From contig NC_092799.1 in the NCBI RefSeq assembly GCF_918797505.1, positions 14,160,295 through 14,224,294 of the forward strand: a DNA stretch of 64,000 nucleotides. Direction: 5' to 3'. Both the position numbers and the translations under genes were made by a program. The notes under the pieces were generated by a model. That model worked only from the letters and a program-made list of their open reading frames with translations, did not search any database and was not told the DNA's origin. This document shows positions 46,713 to 57,792 of the stretch, one piece after another (the first letter of the stretch is position 1; every line of letters starts with the position of its first letter). Source of the stretch: Bemisia tabaci. Lineage: Eukaryota > Arthropoda > Insecta > Hemiptera > Aleyrodidae.

Positions 46713-47205
46713 GAGATGTTGCATGTGTGAGGAATTCGCGATTTGACTGTTGATCGTAAAAGTTTGCGAGAAACTTGATGGTGCCACTGGTTTTCTCTGA
46801 AATCAACTCCAAAGCTCAAAAAAGCTCTCAAGTTGAGGCCAAAATGGAGGGGATATCCCACGCTATCCTGAGAGTCCACCTCTTCATCAAAACAAACTCT
46901 CCATGCAAAGATGGGGAGCAAATACATAAAAAGGGCTGCCACTTTATTTTGGGACTCCATAACTGAAAACACGGCAACCCTGCTAATGTATTTGCTCCCT
47001 ATCTTTGCATGGAGAGTTTGTCTTGATGTAGATGTGGGCTCTCAGGATAGCGTGGGATATCCCCTCCATTTTGGCCTCAACTTGAGAGCTTTTTTGAGCT
47101 TTGGAGTTGATTTCAGAGAAAACCAGTGGCACCATCGTGTTCCTCGTGAACTTTTACGTAAGAATCAACAGTCAAATTGCAAATCCCTCACACATGCAAC
47201 AACTC
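46713..47205. mobile_element. Foldback element FB1, complete (~493 bp)
   Basis: Left end GAGATGTTGCATGTGTGAGG, right end CCTCACACATGCAACAACTC. Arms of over 200 bp pair throughout (ATCCCACGCTATCCTGAGAG with CTCTCAGGATAGCGTGGGAT). Absent from copy A. A partial relative is at 1-285. No target duplication obvious. Confidence 0.85.
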
Positions 47206-47207
47206 TA

Positions 47208-47357
47208 TTTTTCAGATAATTTGGTTCGCAATTTCACTAAAAGATTCTGAAAATTCAAAGGAAAAATACTCATAGCTTTCCTCAAAAATAAACGTTTTAT
47301 CCATATAAATTTGGCAACTCTCGAATGTTCATAAGGCATCCTTCCTTAGCACGGCAG
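47208..47357. mobile_element. M253 MITE, right part after FB1
   Basis: From TTTTTCAGATAATTTGG to CCTTAGCACGGCAG. Corresponds to the right part of 13901-14284, without the nested hairpin. Confidence 0.75.
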
Positions 47358-47524
47358 AAGAGGCAATGCGTCGCGAAAACATTCCGCCTGAAAACCGGCA
47401 ACGCTGAGTTGTGCTCGGCGAAAAAAAGGCGCAAAGAGCGGTGAACCCGTGGATTACGTTTACAAACGTGAAAACAACGCGAGCGTTTAAATTTAGCCCG
47501 GGAGCATGTCTTGCGACAACAAAT

Positions 47525-47776
47525 CTGCCGCGATGAGAAAAACGTCGTATGGACATTCCAATGTTGCCAAATTAACTCTCAGAGAATATTTATTTTCAAA
47601 GGAAGTTATGCATATGTTCCCTTGAAATTTTCAGATGTTTCAAGTCAAGTTACGAACAAAATTCTCTGAAAAATCGGAGGAAAAATATCTATACATTTTT
47701 CCGAATATTTTCGATTTGTCAAAGGGAATTTGGCAACATCCGACTGTTCTTACGGCGTTTTCCCTTGGCACGGCGG
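47525..47776. mobile_element. M253 MITE, full length (copy-B counterpart of 14452)
   Basis: CTGCCGCGATGAG ... CTTGGCACGGCGG, AAAT on both sides. Confidence 0.85.
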
Positions 47777-49441
47777 AAATCTGGGCGGCGTGTCCTGGAA
47801 TGGCGGTTTTCCTTGTAGATTTCCAGCCAGATGCTACACGTCACCACTATAAATACTCGCTCGTTCCCGTTCGAGACCCGGGAGTTGGCAGCGAAAATAG
47901 CTACACTCCGATCCCATAAATAATAAATATTCGCGTGCGAACGAGATTTAATTCTTTCTGCGAGCCATTTCATTTTCGTTCACCTGATATTGCTACCGTG
48001 TATTGGGGCATTGACATTTCTTCTTTTCCCACACAAAAAACTTAACTTCATTAATTTCAACGATGCAAAACTCTCACGCGTAAATTTAACCTCCACCTAG
48101 TTCTACTGTTCCTCTGTTGAATCCAGAAAATAATTTGAGTTTGGACGGATCTTGGTATGTTTTGCTACTTTATAAGCTGAAAATCATCAAGAAAACGATT
48201 TTATGAAATTGCAGGTACCCATTTCGGAGAATTCTGCCAGTCATGAACCAACCTATGAAAAAGTAAGCAGTTTCCAAAAAATTAAAATAAAAATTAACTC
48301 GTCCTCATTTTCCTGAAAATGCCCGAGGGGACGATTAATTGGACGTATTCATGCTTAAAAAAACAATAAAATTTGCGTACGACATAATTTTTTATCATGA
48401 AAACGTCAAATTCGACTAAATTTTGCAATTTGGAACTACAATTTCTGGTTAATACATAAAATGGCATATGTATATCGGAAAACTAATGGCGCATACGTTT
48501 TTTTCTAAACGAAGCCAAAAATTATAGTCTCAAATTTCAAAGTGTAGCTGTCCAATTAAAAACGAATCAAAAACTTTCTAAATATAGAAAATAATGTAAC
48601 ATACTGTCAAATAAACTGAAAAATCCCTTCATTAATCGACAACAATGGAAGAATCGAACTTTTAATAGACCCACCAACGGGTGAACTAAAGAGAATAATG
48701 CGGAGAGTAAGTGAGATAAATAGCAGCAATCTGACCCAAGACGGCCCAAACACCGAATACCTCTCGGAAATGGGATATTTACAAGGGTTCAACATTCAAC
48801 ATTCACCTCGGTCCCTTTTCGGGGGGTGGGGGTTAAGCCGACCGCCAGAGCCCACGTCCGAAACCTTTTCAGAGGTTGATTCGGGTTTTGGTCACTGGTC
48901 ACCGGCCTAAGCCTTAAATTATCGCTCTATCGTCGCCGAATGGCAGCCTGCGATTATGAACGACGACCTCAATTAACGCAATACATACTTTTACCCGGTT
49001 GCCTAGTAGCAAAATTGAAGGGGTGCACGAGTGCGTGGGCAAAAAATAAACAGCCAATTTTCCTCTGACATTTGAACGATGCCGAGAGAGAATAATATTC
49101 AGCTCCATTATCGCAAGGTTGCTTGAGTTTGTCATTAAAAGTCATTCTCTCTTGACGTGAAAGTTTTGCAATGCCGCGCAGATTTTGAAGCGAATGTGTA
49201 ATTTGTAGCAAGGCAGATAAACGCCCCTATTCATTATATTACTAGAGAATTGAGTACAAGCAGAGATGAATTATGGGGAATAATTTCAAGTTGGGCTCTT
49301 GGATTAATGAGCTGCGAATGATGCATCAAGTTGCACATTTTTTCAGTTCTTGAGAACTGATAGTTATTTCTACAAACAATTCTGTAAAGAGTTTGGTGTA
49401 ACTTTGCATATTACGTCTATTACTTTAATAAGGAACCAGGA

Positions 49442-49864
49442 ACATTATGCTAAACGTTTTTGCATACGGATGAAAGGACATAGTGAGTTTTTGGACTACT
49501 GCTCTCTTTTCGTGCGGTATCTTGATTTATTTTGCGAGGAAAGCTATGAACTCTTAAAGGATGCCTGTCATTCTTAATGTGTTGCAGCGTCTTCAATTTC
49601 GCACGATACTGTGCAACACCTCTGTAGTGAAATAGTTGCTTGAGGCGCCATGGTTTGCTGCGGTACGGCGACCGGCCTGCCAGCGCCTACAAACTTAAGG
49701 AGATACTTCAAGCATTGCGCAATGCGTGAAGTGTCCCTTTAGGTTTGTAGGCGCCAGTGTGCGTAGTGTTATAGGCTTTAATATTTAAACTAGCGGAGTC
49801 AGCGTTTTTCAACTCATGATTTTGAAATGTTTGCAACCTTCCAATGGATTATTCTTATTTAAAT
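49442..49864. repeat. Dispersed repeat with 70-nt hairpin (copy-B counterpart of 16369)
   Basis: Hairpin at 49684-49753, one substitution in the left arm (AAACTTAAGG for AAACCTAAGG). Confidence 0.75.
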
Positions 49865-50300
49865 AGACGGAAAAAATATGTATTAAAGGAAAATATAATG
49901 TAGGTTTTGTAAATATTAAGGTGTCGCACTTTAGCCATTAATATAAAAAAAAATAGCTGAAAATGCCAACTGAAAACTATGTTAGCCGGAATACCTGTAG
50001 GAGCATGTAGATAGTTGTTGTTTTTTCATGTAATAAAGAATTTATGAATCTAATGTTTTAAGTTCATTGTCACTACTGTGAATCATTCTTTGAGGAAGAT
50101 AATGAAGAGATCACTTATGATTTTTTTTTTATTTTGGACCTTTTCAAGTAGCCTGCAGCGAAATTGAGTGGCAATACGCTCAATTTTTAGGTATTTGCCA
50201 TTATATTCTTTCCATGGTCCTCGACATTTCTCATTTCTCACGTGACGAACAAAGACATTTTTCATCCGTCACTTTTAACCATGAGCTTGAGTTGGATAAG

Positions 50301-50828
50301 TTGGATTGCATTTTTCAAAAAGAAACCGAGAACATCCAGATGTCGCTAAGATTGTGCAACTTTTTACTTGCAAATGTAAACTAATTGTCTAAACAAGTTT
50401 TGACATTATCTTTACTCCCAATAAACTTTAAATTCAAGGGTAACGAAGTACCTTAGTAAATGTAATTTTCGGCATCATTTCAGTGATTTTATTGCAAAAA
50501 CATATATGGATTGCATTTTGCAAAAAAGAACCACTAGCATTGCAATGATGCTAAGATTGTGCAACTTCATCTTTTGCAATAAAATTGCGGAAATCGTGAA
50601 AAACTATGAAATTTAGATGGTAATTTTTGTCTTAAATTTACAGCTTTTAGCGAGTAAAATAAAAACTATTAATGGATAATCGGGTTTTTCGTCCAAGACA
50701 AAAGAAGTTGCACAATCTTAGCAACATTGCAATGCTAGTGGTACCTTTTTGCAAAATGCAATCCATATATTACACAATCTTAGCAACACTGGAATGCTTT
50801 TGGTTCCTTGTTGCAAAATGCAATTCAA
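50301..50828. mobile_element. Nested TGGATTGCAT MITEs (copy-B counterpart of 17227)
   Basis: Outer element 50301-50828 with inner element 50507-50765, the same arrangement as in copy A, so nesting predates the split of the two copies. Confidence 0.75.
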
Positions 50829-51318
50829 ATATGCAGCAGAATTAAACGATTCAATATCACAAGATCCACTTCCTCACACGCGGATTTGACACCAATTCTG
50901 CGGAGTATGGCGCCAGGATGTAAACGTACCTTTCATTGAAGTCGGGGTTGCACGCGGGAAATTCAATTCTTGAATGAGAATTCATTTAACTGGGACGTGT
51001 TATGAACAGGTATACGAATCTCTCCGAGTTTAATTACCGAGCAACTGAAAACGGGACGTGATCAAGAACTAGCTGCAAAGTAATTAACCTCCAGTTGAAA
51101 AGCACCCCAGCTTGCCAAGAAACAGGGCCACTGCATCACCACTCGCGCTCAACGAGTTTGAATATGCTTGTAACCTATACTTGAAGTTGTTCGTCACTAC
51201 TCTTTAAAACGATTCAGGAGTCGATCGATCGAATAATAATTTCTCGATTTTAGGATACTTAATCTGAGGTTCCCAACACCAAGTTTCGTTGTAGTACGTC
51301 AGGTATAAGCACAAAAAA

Positions 51319-51578
51319 TGGGCCGCGTTAAACAAAAAGGAACCAAGCCACATCAGCTATTGCCAAATTTAAGGGGGCAATTTAATTTTTTCCATAAAAA
51401 AGGTTGTGCGGATTGTAGTGAAAATTTCAATGAATTTTCGCCATAGTGCGAGGCAAATTTCTTAAAAGTTTCAAAGGAATCCGCACAAACGTTCTCTCGT
51501 AAAAAAAAAAAAAAAATTGCCTCCTTAAATTTGGCAATAACTGACGTGGCTTGGTTCTTTTCTGTTAAACGCGGTCCA
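51319..51578. mobile_element. MITE with TGGGCCGCG ends (copy-B counterpart of 18245)
   Basis: Same ends as copy A. The internal A-run is longer by a few bases. Confidence 0.8.
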
Positions 51579-52436
51579 AATTTGACCAAGCAACGCTTTG
51601 AAACAACATTTACACAATTACAACAACAGGCAATGTCAGGCCAAAAAACACAAAGCCTGGATTTCTAGCCCTGTGACCCGCTACTGTGATTGTTTAAATA
51701 TACATTTTGTCAAAAGCTGCGAGGCATCCAACATTGCGTTGAAATAACTCGCGTAAGATGTGAATTTGCAATGCTCCGCTCTATGCTGCTAGCGAGGCAT
51801 CGCTCATCTTCGGGAGAATAGTTTTTTTAAAAAAAAGGTCTTTCCTAGCTTCCGTTGTGTTGCTCACGTAGCCTATGAAGCTACTGAAAAAGAGCAAAGG
51901 AAAGGAAACGCGTTGATGACAACGGCGCAGAGATACAACTATTCGTACTTGATGGATGTCCGTGTCGCATCTGCAAAATTGAAGGCGCTATGGTGCGAGG
52001 CGTCAACTCGCAATACTCAACACAGTGCTGCTGATGAAGGGTCACTCAGACTCGGGAGTAAAGTTAAAAAACTGGCCTGGGAACGTCTGTCCTATCCTCG
52101 ACTGTGTTGACACTCCGTTTTTATTCTCCTTTTTATTTTTTTAATAAGATGTCTGATTCTTTTTTTACGATGTATTTATAGACCTTTATGTATGACTCGT
52201 ACGCATGCAACCCGCGAGCTAAGTTTCTTAGCAAGGTTTGGACATCTGAGGGTCACGAAAAAAGGTCTGAAGTTAAAAGAAAGTAAACAAATTAGGGTCT
52301 GAATAGAGACGGAGTTACCGGAAAAGGGAGTCCAACGACAAATCGTCTGAAACTCCTCCTTTGGTTTTTGAGCTCAAATCAAAATTTAACCAATCAAAAA
52401 CACATCAACAAAAATCAATTTTTTACGGACCTGAGA

Positions 52437-52698
52437 TTAAATGTATCGCATTTAGCAAAAAGGAACCAGCGAGAGTACAGTTTTGTAAAAATTTTGCTTC
52501 TTCATAATTATATAAAAAATCTCTCAGAACAGCAAACAGTTTTGCCAATCCCCTAATAAATTTTTAAATTAAAGTGAACATTATTGTGTAAGTTTCAATC
52601 CTGTACATTGATTGAGGATTTTTAAAAGGAAGGAAAAAGTTCCGCAATTTTGAAATCACTGTAATCGCGCTGGTTCTATTTTGCTAGATGCGATCCAA
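52437..52698. mobile_element. MITE with ATCGCATTTAGC ends (copy-B counterpart of 19366)
   Basis: Same inverted ends, with small differences such as GGTTCTATTTTGC for GGTTCCATTTTGC in the right arm. Confidence 0.75.
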
Positions 52699-52741
52699 AT
52701 AATTATTCGCGTCCTCTGGAATATTATCATACTCCAATAAC

Positions 52742-52750
52742 GAGACCATT

Positions 52751-52756
<6 letters not shown>
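52742..52756. repeat. Target-site duplication of the R1-like element (3' side)
   Basis: GAGACCATTTCTCTT, repeated at 55682-55696 and single in copy A at 19656-19670. Confidence 0.95.
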
Positions 52757-52781
<25 letters not shown>

Positions 52782-55681
52782 AAATATTTATTTATTGATT
52801 GAATGACAAGGTGGAATGATGCGTGACAGGGCATCACCTGAAGGCCTAAGGTTACATTCTAATTTTCAAAGAGTTCTATATACAGTTGTGTTTAGTTCCC
52901 CCATTGTCCCATTGAAGCTTATTGATAATTACTTAATGTCTAATTGGTTTCATGAAGATCCTCTGTCTTCCTTTTGCTTTAGGTGTTTTTGTTTGTCCCG
53001 GAATCGCCTTGGGGTGGCATGTCTTCGGGAGAGGAGGTGGGTTGGTTGTTGTCGTCTTCCTTTTCGTCATTGAGTGCATGTTGTTTTCCTTGTAGAGTCT
53101 TCTTGATATATGCATGTATAAGAGTCCATTTTTTCCTTGAATCCAGCATGGTTGGGATTATATTGTCCGGAGTTAATGTTGGTATGTTGATTGTTTTTTC
53201 CAGATCTTCTTTCACTTGTCTTATATTATTACAGTTAAAAAATGTGTGTTCAGGTGTGTCTTTTACTTCTACTCCGTCTTTTTTGCAATATGGACAGTAT
53301 GGGTCTTTTCTTTTTTTGAATCTATGTAGATAATAAGCATATGCGCCGTGACTAGAGAGAAATTGCGTTAGATAAAAGTCTGGTTGACCATGTCTTCTAT
53401 TTATCCATTTGTGTAGTTCCGGTATGACTCTTTTTATCCATTTGTTTGGTGATTTTGACCATTCTATGTTCCATCTTGTGATCTTGTCTTTGTGTATTTC
53501 TGTTGGATCTTCTTTCATGTATTTGCTTATTCTTTCCTGAATAAGTATGGATTCTGATGGTATTCCTGAAATTATATTTAGTGCGAAGTCTGATGTTGTT
53601 CGATATGCACTACATAATGCTAATTTGAGTGGTCTTAGCGTTTTTCTTATTTCTTCCTTGTTCTTTTTCAGGTTACAGTCTTGGGCCCATACTATCACTC
53701 CGTAAAAGATTATGGATATTATTGCTTGGATCATTATTTTCCTTCTTATGAATGTTGGTCCATGGAGATTTGGAAGTAGAGGTCTGAAATGGGTTGCTAC
53801 CTTTCTTGCTTTTTCACAAGCTGCTTTGATGTGTTTGGTCATCCTGACTCCTCTTGTAAGTTGGAAACCAAGGGAGGTCAGTGATGTCCGGGCAGTGATT
53901 TGCGCTTCTCCAACTGTTACTTCGATGTTTTCTGCTTTTCTTGGACCGTGAAGTAAAATTGCTTCTGTCTTAGTATCTTCGGTGAGTAATTTTTTCTTTC
54001 GCAATTTCTCTTTAATTTGCATTGTGATATGTTTTGTTTTTGTCTTTATTTCTTCTTCATTAATTCCTGTGATCATTAGCAATGTGTCATCAGCATATGC
54101 TTGTTTTAATGCGTTTGGTGTTGTATTTAGATTCAAAATTTCGTCAAAGATCATTATCCAGATTGTCGGTGATAGGCATCCTCCTTGAGCTGCGCCAGAG
54201 TTCAGTTTTATTATAAAGTCTGTGAAGGTTAGATACCTGTTCGTTAGGTAAGATTTCATGATTTCTATGAGATATGGCGGGATGTTTCTTTTGTACATGG
54301 TCTCGATTATGTCTGTCCAGCTTACTGAATTGAACGCGTTTTTAATGTCGAGATTGAGTAGAAGTAATAGTCGTCTTTGTGTGTTATTGTTTTTTGTGTG
54401 ATGTTCGTAGATTTTTTTGATCTTAAGAATTGCATCGCATGTATTTTTGCCGTGCCTGAATCCGAATTGTGCAGTATTTGGGGTGAATGATTGTATGAGT
54501 CTTTTGTTTAGTATGAATTCATAAATTTTAGACATCGAATTTAGCATGCATATTGGTCGATATGCTTTTGGAGTATTTGTTTTCTTGGTTTGTTTCGGTA
54601 ATAATGCCAACCGGGCTGTTTTCCAGGAGTCTGGAAAATCGCATTCTTTCAGCAATGAATTTAGCATGTCTTTGTAAGGTTTGAAGTTACTATTTATGTA
54701 TATTTTGCTTAATATTGGGATTATGTTGTCTGGACCAGGGGCTTTGTAGCTCTTTTGTCTTTTGATTGCTAGGTGTAATTCTTCGTCTTTTATTAGGGGT
54801 ATTTCTGCTTCGGGTATTCTTGTACGTTTCCATTGTATGTAGCCATGGTCGGGGAATAATTTCTCTATTGTTTCTAGTAATTCTTTTTTAGTCAGAGTAT
54901 TGGTGTCGTGTGTTGGTGGATTTTTCAGTTTATTTCTAAAAATCTTGTATGCCTTGCCCCATATGTCGTTATCCAGTTCTTTTATTATTTCAGTCCATTT
55001 TTCTTGTTTGGATTTTGTTATTTGATGTTTGAGTTTCTTCTTTAGTTCTTGGTATTCTTGGAAAGTTTCTTTTTCAGTTTGTTCTTTTTTCCTTTCTCGT
55101 ATGAGCTTTCTCTGGGCTTTTAAACATTTTTTCTTAGTTTGTTTAATTTCTGAGTTCCACCAGTATGGGTTGATTTTTTGGTTTGAATTATGGAATTTGA
55201 ATGTTTTGTTTGCTGCTTCTATTATGATTTTTTCGCATGTCAGTGGTGATAGTGCATTTTTTTCTAGGTGTTGTGTTGTTAATTTTTTACATTCTTTTGA
55301 GAAATCTGGGTATTTTTTGGGGTCAAGGATCCATTTGTTGATTTTTTGATCTGATTTATTTTTAGTTTTGAGTTGTGGATTGTATTCTAATGTGAAACAT
55401 CGATGATCGCTTAAATTGATGTCTTCTATTATTTGCATTTTTAGTTTTGATTCTGTTTCAGGTGAACATATGACTATGTCAGGTACTGAATCGCCCCTTG
55501 CGTTGATGAAAGTTGGTGTATATGTTGTTGTTTGATTGCATGTTACTAGATCCATTGCTGAAAGCCACGATTCTAATATTCTTCCTCTGGTATTTAATTC
55601 TTTGTCGCCCCATAAAGGAGATCTGCAGTTGAGGTCTCCGGTTATGATTTTCTCTCCTGGTGTTTGATGTATTTTGAGGGA
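52757..55681 (-). mobile_element. R1-like non-LTR retrotransposon, 5'-truncated, ~2.93 kb
   Basis: Minus-strand element: a poly(A) tail read as a T run at 52757-52774, a ~200-bp 3' untranslated part (52775-52978), then the endonuclease/reverse-transcriptase frame up to the 5' truncation at 55681. A 15-bp target duplication and an empty site in copy A define the ends exactly. Truncated 5' end, A tail and variable-length duplication are the usual marks of target-primed reverse transcription. The intact frame shows it is recent. Confidence 0.95.
52979..55681 (-). CDS. Endonuclease-reverse transcriptase of an R1-like retrotransposon (N-terminally truncated)
   Basis: Encodes the element's own nuclease and reverse transcriptase, which nick a target and copy the element RNA into it. 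The frame is open for 900 codons in the element; reading through the flank gives a 921-residue frame starting at 55744, whose first 21 residues are host DNA. Residue numbers below use that frame. Seen: the C-terminal part of the apurinic-like endonuclease (ITGDLN at 34-39 and SDH at 112-114; the N-terminal catalytic motifs are lost), YWWN (194-197), reverse transcriptase motifs KAPGPD (334-339), LDIKNAF (465-471), GAAQGGCLSP (517-526) and the catalytic YADD (550-553). A CPYC...H...C zinc knuckle follows (Cys 817, 820, His 833, Cys 838). YRTTS and SGIPSE with a following ER (about 714-738) resemble the R1/LOA group. No RNase H domain was recognised. No frameshift inside. Truncated, so not expected to make an active endonuclease. 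Clade assignment is by motif only. Confidence 0.9.
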   Translation of the reverse strand, partial: SLKIHQTPGEKIITGDLNCRSPLWGDKELNTRGRILESWLSAMDLVTCNQTTTYTPTFINARGDSVPDIVICSPETESKLKMQIIEDINLSDHRCFTLEYNPQLKTKNKSDQKINKWILDPKKYPDFSKECKKLTTQHLEKNALSPLTCEKIIIEAANKTFKFHNSNQKINPYWWNSEIKQTKKKCLKAQRKLIRERKKEQTEKETFQEYQELKKKLKHQITKSKQEKWTEIIKELDNDIWGKAYKIFRNKLKNPPTHDTNTLTKKELLETIEKLFPDHGYIQWKRTRIPEAEIPLIKDEELHLAIKRQKSYKAPGPDNIIPILSKIYINSNFKPYKDMLNSLLKECDFPDSWKTARLALLPKQTKKTNTPKAYRPICMLNSMSKIYEFILNKRLIQSFTPNTAQFGFRHGKNTCDAILKIKKIYEHHTKNNNTQRRLLLLLNLDIKNAFNSVSWTDIIETMYKRNIPPYLIEIMKSYLTNRYLTFTDFIIKLNSGAAQGGCLSPTIWIMIFDEILNLNTTPNALKQAYADDTLLMITGINEEEIKTKTKHITMQIKEKLRKKKLLTEDTKTEAILLHGPRKAENIEVTVGEAQITARTSLTSLGFQLTRGVRMTKHIKAACEKARKVATHFRPLLPNLHGPTFIRRKIMIQAIISIIFYGVIVWAQDCNLKKNKEEIRKTLRPLKLALCSAYRTTSDFALNIISGIPSESILIQERISKYMKEDPTEIHKDKITRWNIEWSKSPNKWIKRVIPELHKWINRRHGQPDFYLTQFLSSHGAYAYYLHRFKKRKDPYCPYCKKDGVEVKDTPEHTFFNCNNIRQVKEDLEKTINIPTLTPDNIIPTMLDSRKKWTLIHAYIKKTLQGKQHALNDEKEDDNNQPTSSPEDMPPQGDSGTNKNT

Positions 55682-55696
55682 GAGACCATTTCTCTT
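55682..55696. repeat. Target-site duplication of the R1-like element (5' side)
   Basis: Second copy of GAGACCATTTCTCTT. It continues into GTGAACCGTCC exactly as copy A does at 19671. Confidence 0.95.
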
Positions 55697-55999
55697 GTGA
55701 ACCGTCCTAATTTTTGACTCAACCTGGAAACCTTGCGAGCTCACCTGAGAGAGCGAAACTCCTCTCCGTAGCGTGATTAATCCTTAGCCTACTTTAAATC
55801 CAATATCTCAACTTTTCATCGAAAATCCCGCCTGAATTGAAGATTCGAAACTCCGGGCACAAGATCTACGTTTGCGTTACGAGTAGCCGACGTTTCTCGC
55901 TCCTCCGCTAAATTACCTACGTATTTAATCCACCCGTTTTCATCAGTGCCGTAACCATCTTCCCTGTTCGGAAGAGAGTTGATCCCAAGCTGTGTCACG

Positions 56000-56162
56000 C
56001 AGCGGTGTGGCGTGCTTTGCAATATATCGATTGATCTGTCATTTAAACCTATGAAAAAGTATCGATAGACAAGGTTTTGCAACGAACATTTCATTAATCG
56101 ATTCTTCACCATAGCTACAAATGGGGAAATATCGATAATCGATCATTCACGCCTCGCCACTG
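56000..56162. mobile_element. hAT-type MITE, 163 bp (copy-B counterpart of 19974)
   Basis: CAGCGGTGTGGCGTG ... CGCCTCGCCACTG with flanks GTGTCACG/ATGTCACG. Confidence 0.85.
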
Positions 56163-57792
56163 ATGTCACGAGGAGTCAGGAGGTGAAGGGAGGATTACGT
56201 AAGATCCAAGTTACGTAAAATGCCAAACGTACGATAAGCAACTTGCGTAAATTATTCTTGGGGAGGGAGAAAAATTATTTTTGGATGTAATTAAACGTGA
56301 GCAAGTGTTTTTCTAACGTTACGAAACACATTAAATGGGTTAAATTAGCTTATAGGTCCGGAATAAGGGTTGAATTCGAACCGGTGAACATTCGTAAGAC
56401 AACATCTATATGACGATAAAGCAAACTGGCATGATCTACAGTCAAGCAAGGAGTTTCAAAAACATTTATACCTAGAACAACACCGCCGACGAGAAGAACA
56501 TTTCCATCCATGAGCAGAGAGTTTCTACTACTGAAGAAGAAGTTTCTACTTGTGAGTAGAAAGTTCCTCCTAGTCATACCGTCCTTTTTGAGATGTTGAA
56601 TGTGGTGAGCCTTATCCAAAGGACTGTTTTCTAACAAAGGTTTGGAGCACTCGACAAGATAGAAATTTGATCATTTTGATGTATAGACGGTGAAACTACC
56701 AAACCACGTATCTCGGTTTGCAACGTTGCGGACTTCCTATCATACTTCATTTCTTAAATGGAAAACCACTTAACGTCAATTCCTGAAAGCCTCCGTGACT
56801 TTTCTGGTCTGTGCACTGAAAACATTGTGTTTGAAACACCGCAATGTAGATACTTGATACTGTACTCTGACCATCGAGATGTGATACGAACATCCGTAAA
56901 GCTTGAATAGGCATCAAGGCAATATCTTGTCACCAACGCGTCCGTTAATCAAGCGCTGCAGTCAGTGCGCTGAAATTCAAAACGCCTTCAATTTTTGAAC
57001 GCAATATGGACATCCGTCGAGGTTGTATAGTTGTATCAAGGCGCCGTTGTCAGCGCGTCCCAGTCTTTTTGTTACGAACGAATAAAATCGCTGCGAAAAG
57101 AGCCGAAATGCCTTCAGTTTTCTACGTTCCGATGACCAAAATGAGAGGCCACGTATCTCCGTTTGCGACGTTGCAGATTACTTGTCACAATCTATTTTTT
57201 CTTCGGATAACTAGTCAACGTAAAATGTTTCTCCGTGATTTTTCATCTCTGTTAGCAGAGTATCTGGCATACAAATTAAGTTGTAACGTTCGATTGCTTC
57301 CCATCGAAATAATAAAATAGGAGCGGAAATAACTTCGTTCTCGCAACAAAGATAACTGATAACTACTCCAACTCAAGGTAACAACGTTTTTATGTAAGAC
57401 CGGTTACGAAAAATGTGAATTTCCTGCTCACGAGAAAAACAAGAGAAAACTAAAATGAAATGAAATTAATAAAAATGAATTTGAATCAAATCGCGCACTA
57501 TAGCAGTATCCGCAAAAGCATTTCAATCAAGTGGTGTTCTTTCCCCACCCTGAGTCCTCCAAAGCGTAAACGAAGTGCTGTGCAACTGAGCCAGGGCGCT
57601 GATATTGCAAACACCATATTTTCATATGCCGCAGTGACTGTCACGGTAAAGTTTGGAGTGCGATTTGACTCAAGAAGACGATTGCTTCTCCTTTGAGTGG
57701 AAAGTATGAATTCATGCATCAAAAATCACTAATATATTCGTTAAAAGTTATTTTCAGTAATTTTAGTTGCAAAAATCGTGCTCTTCGTAAAA

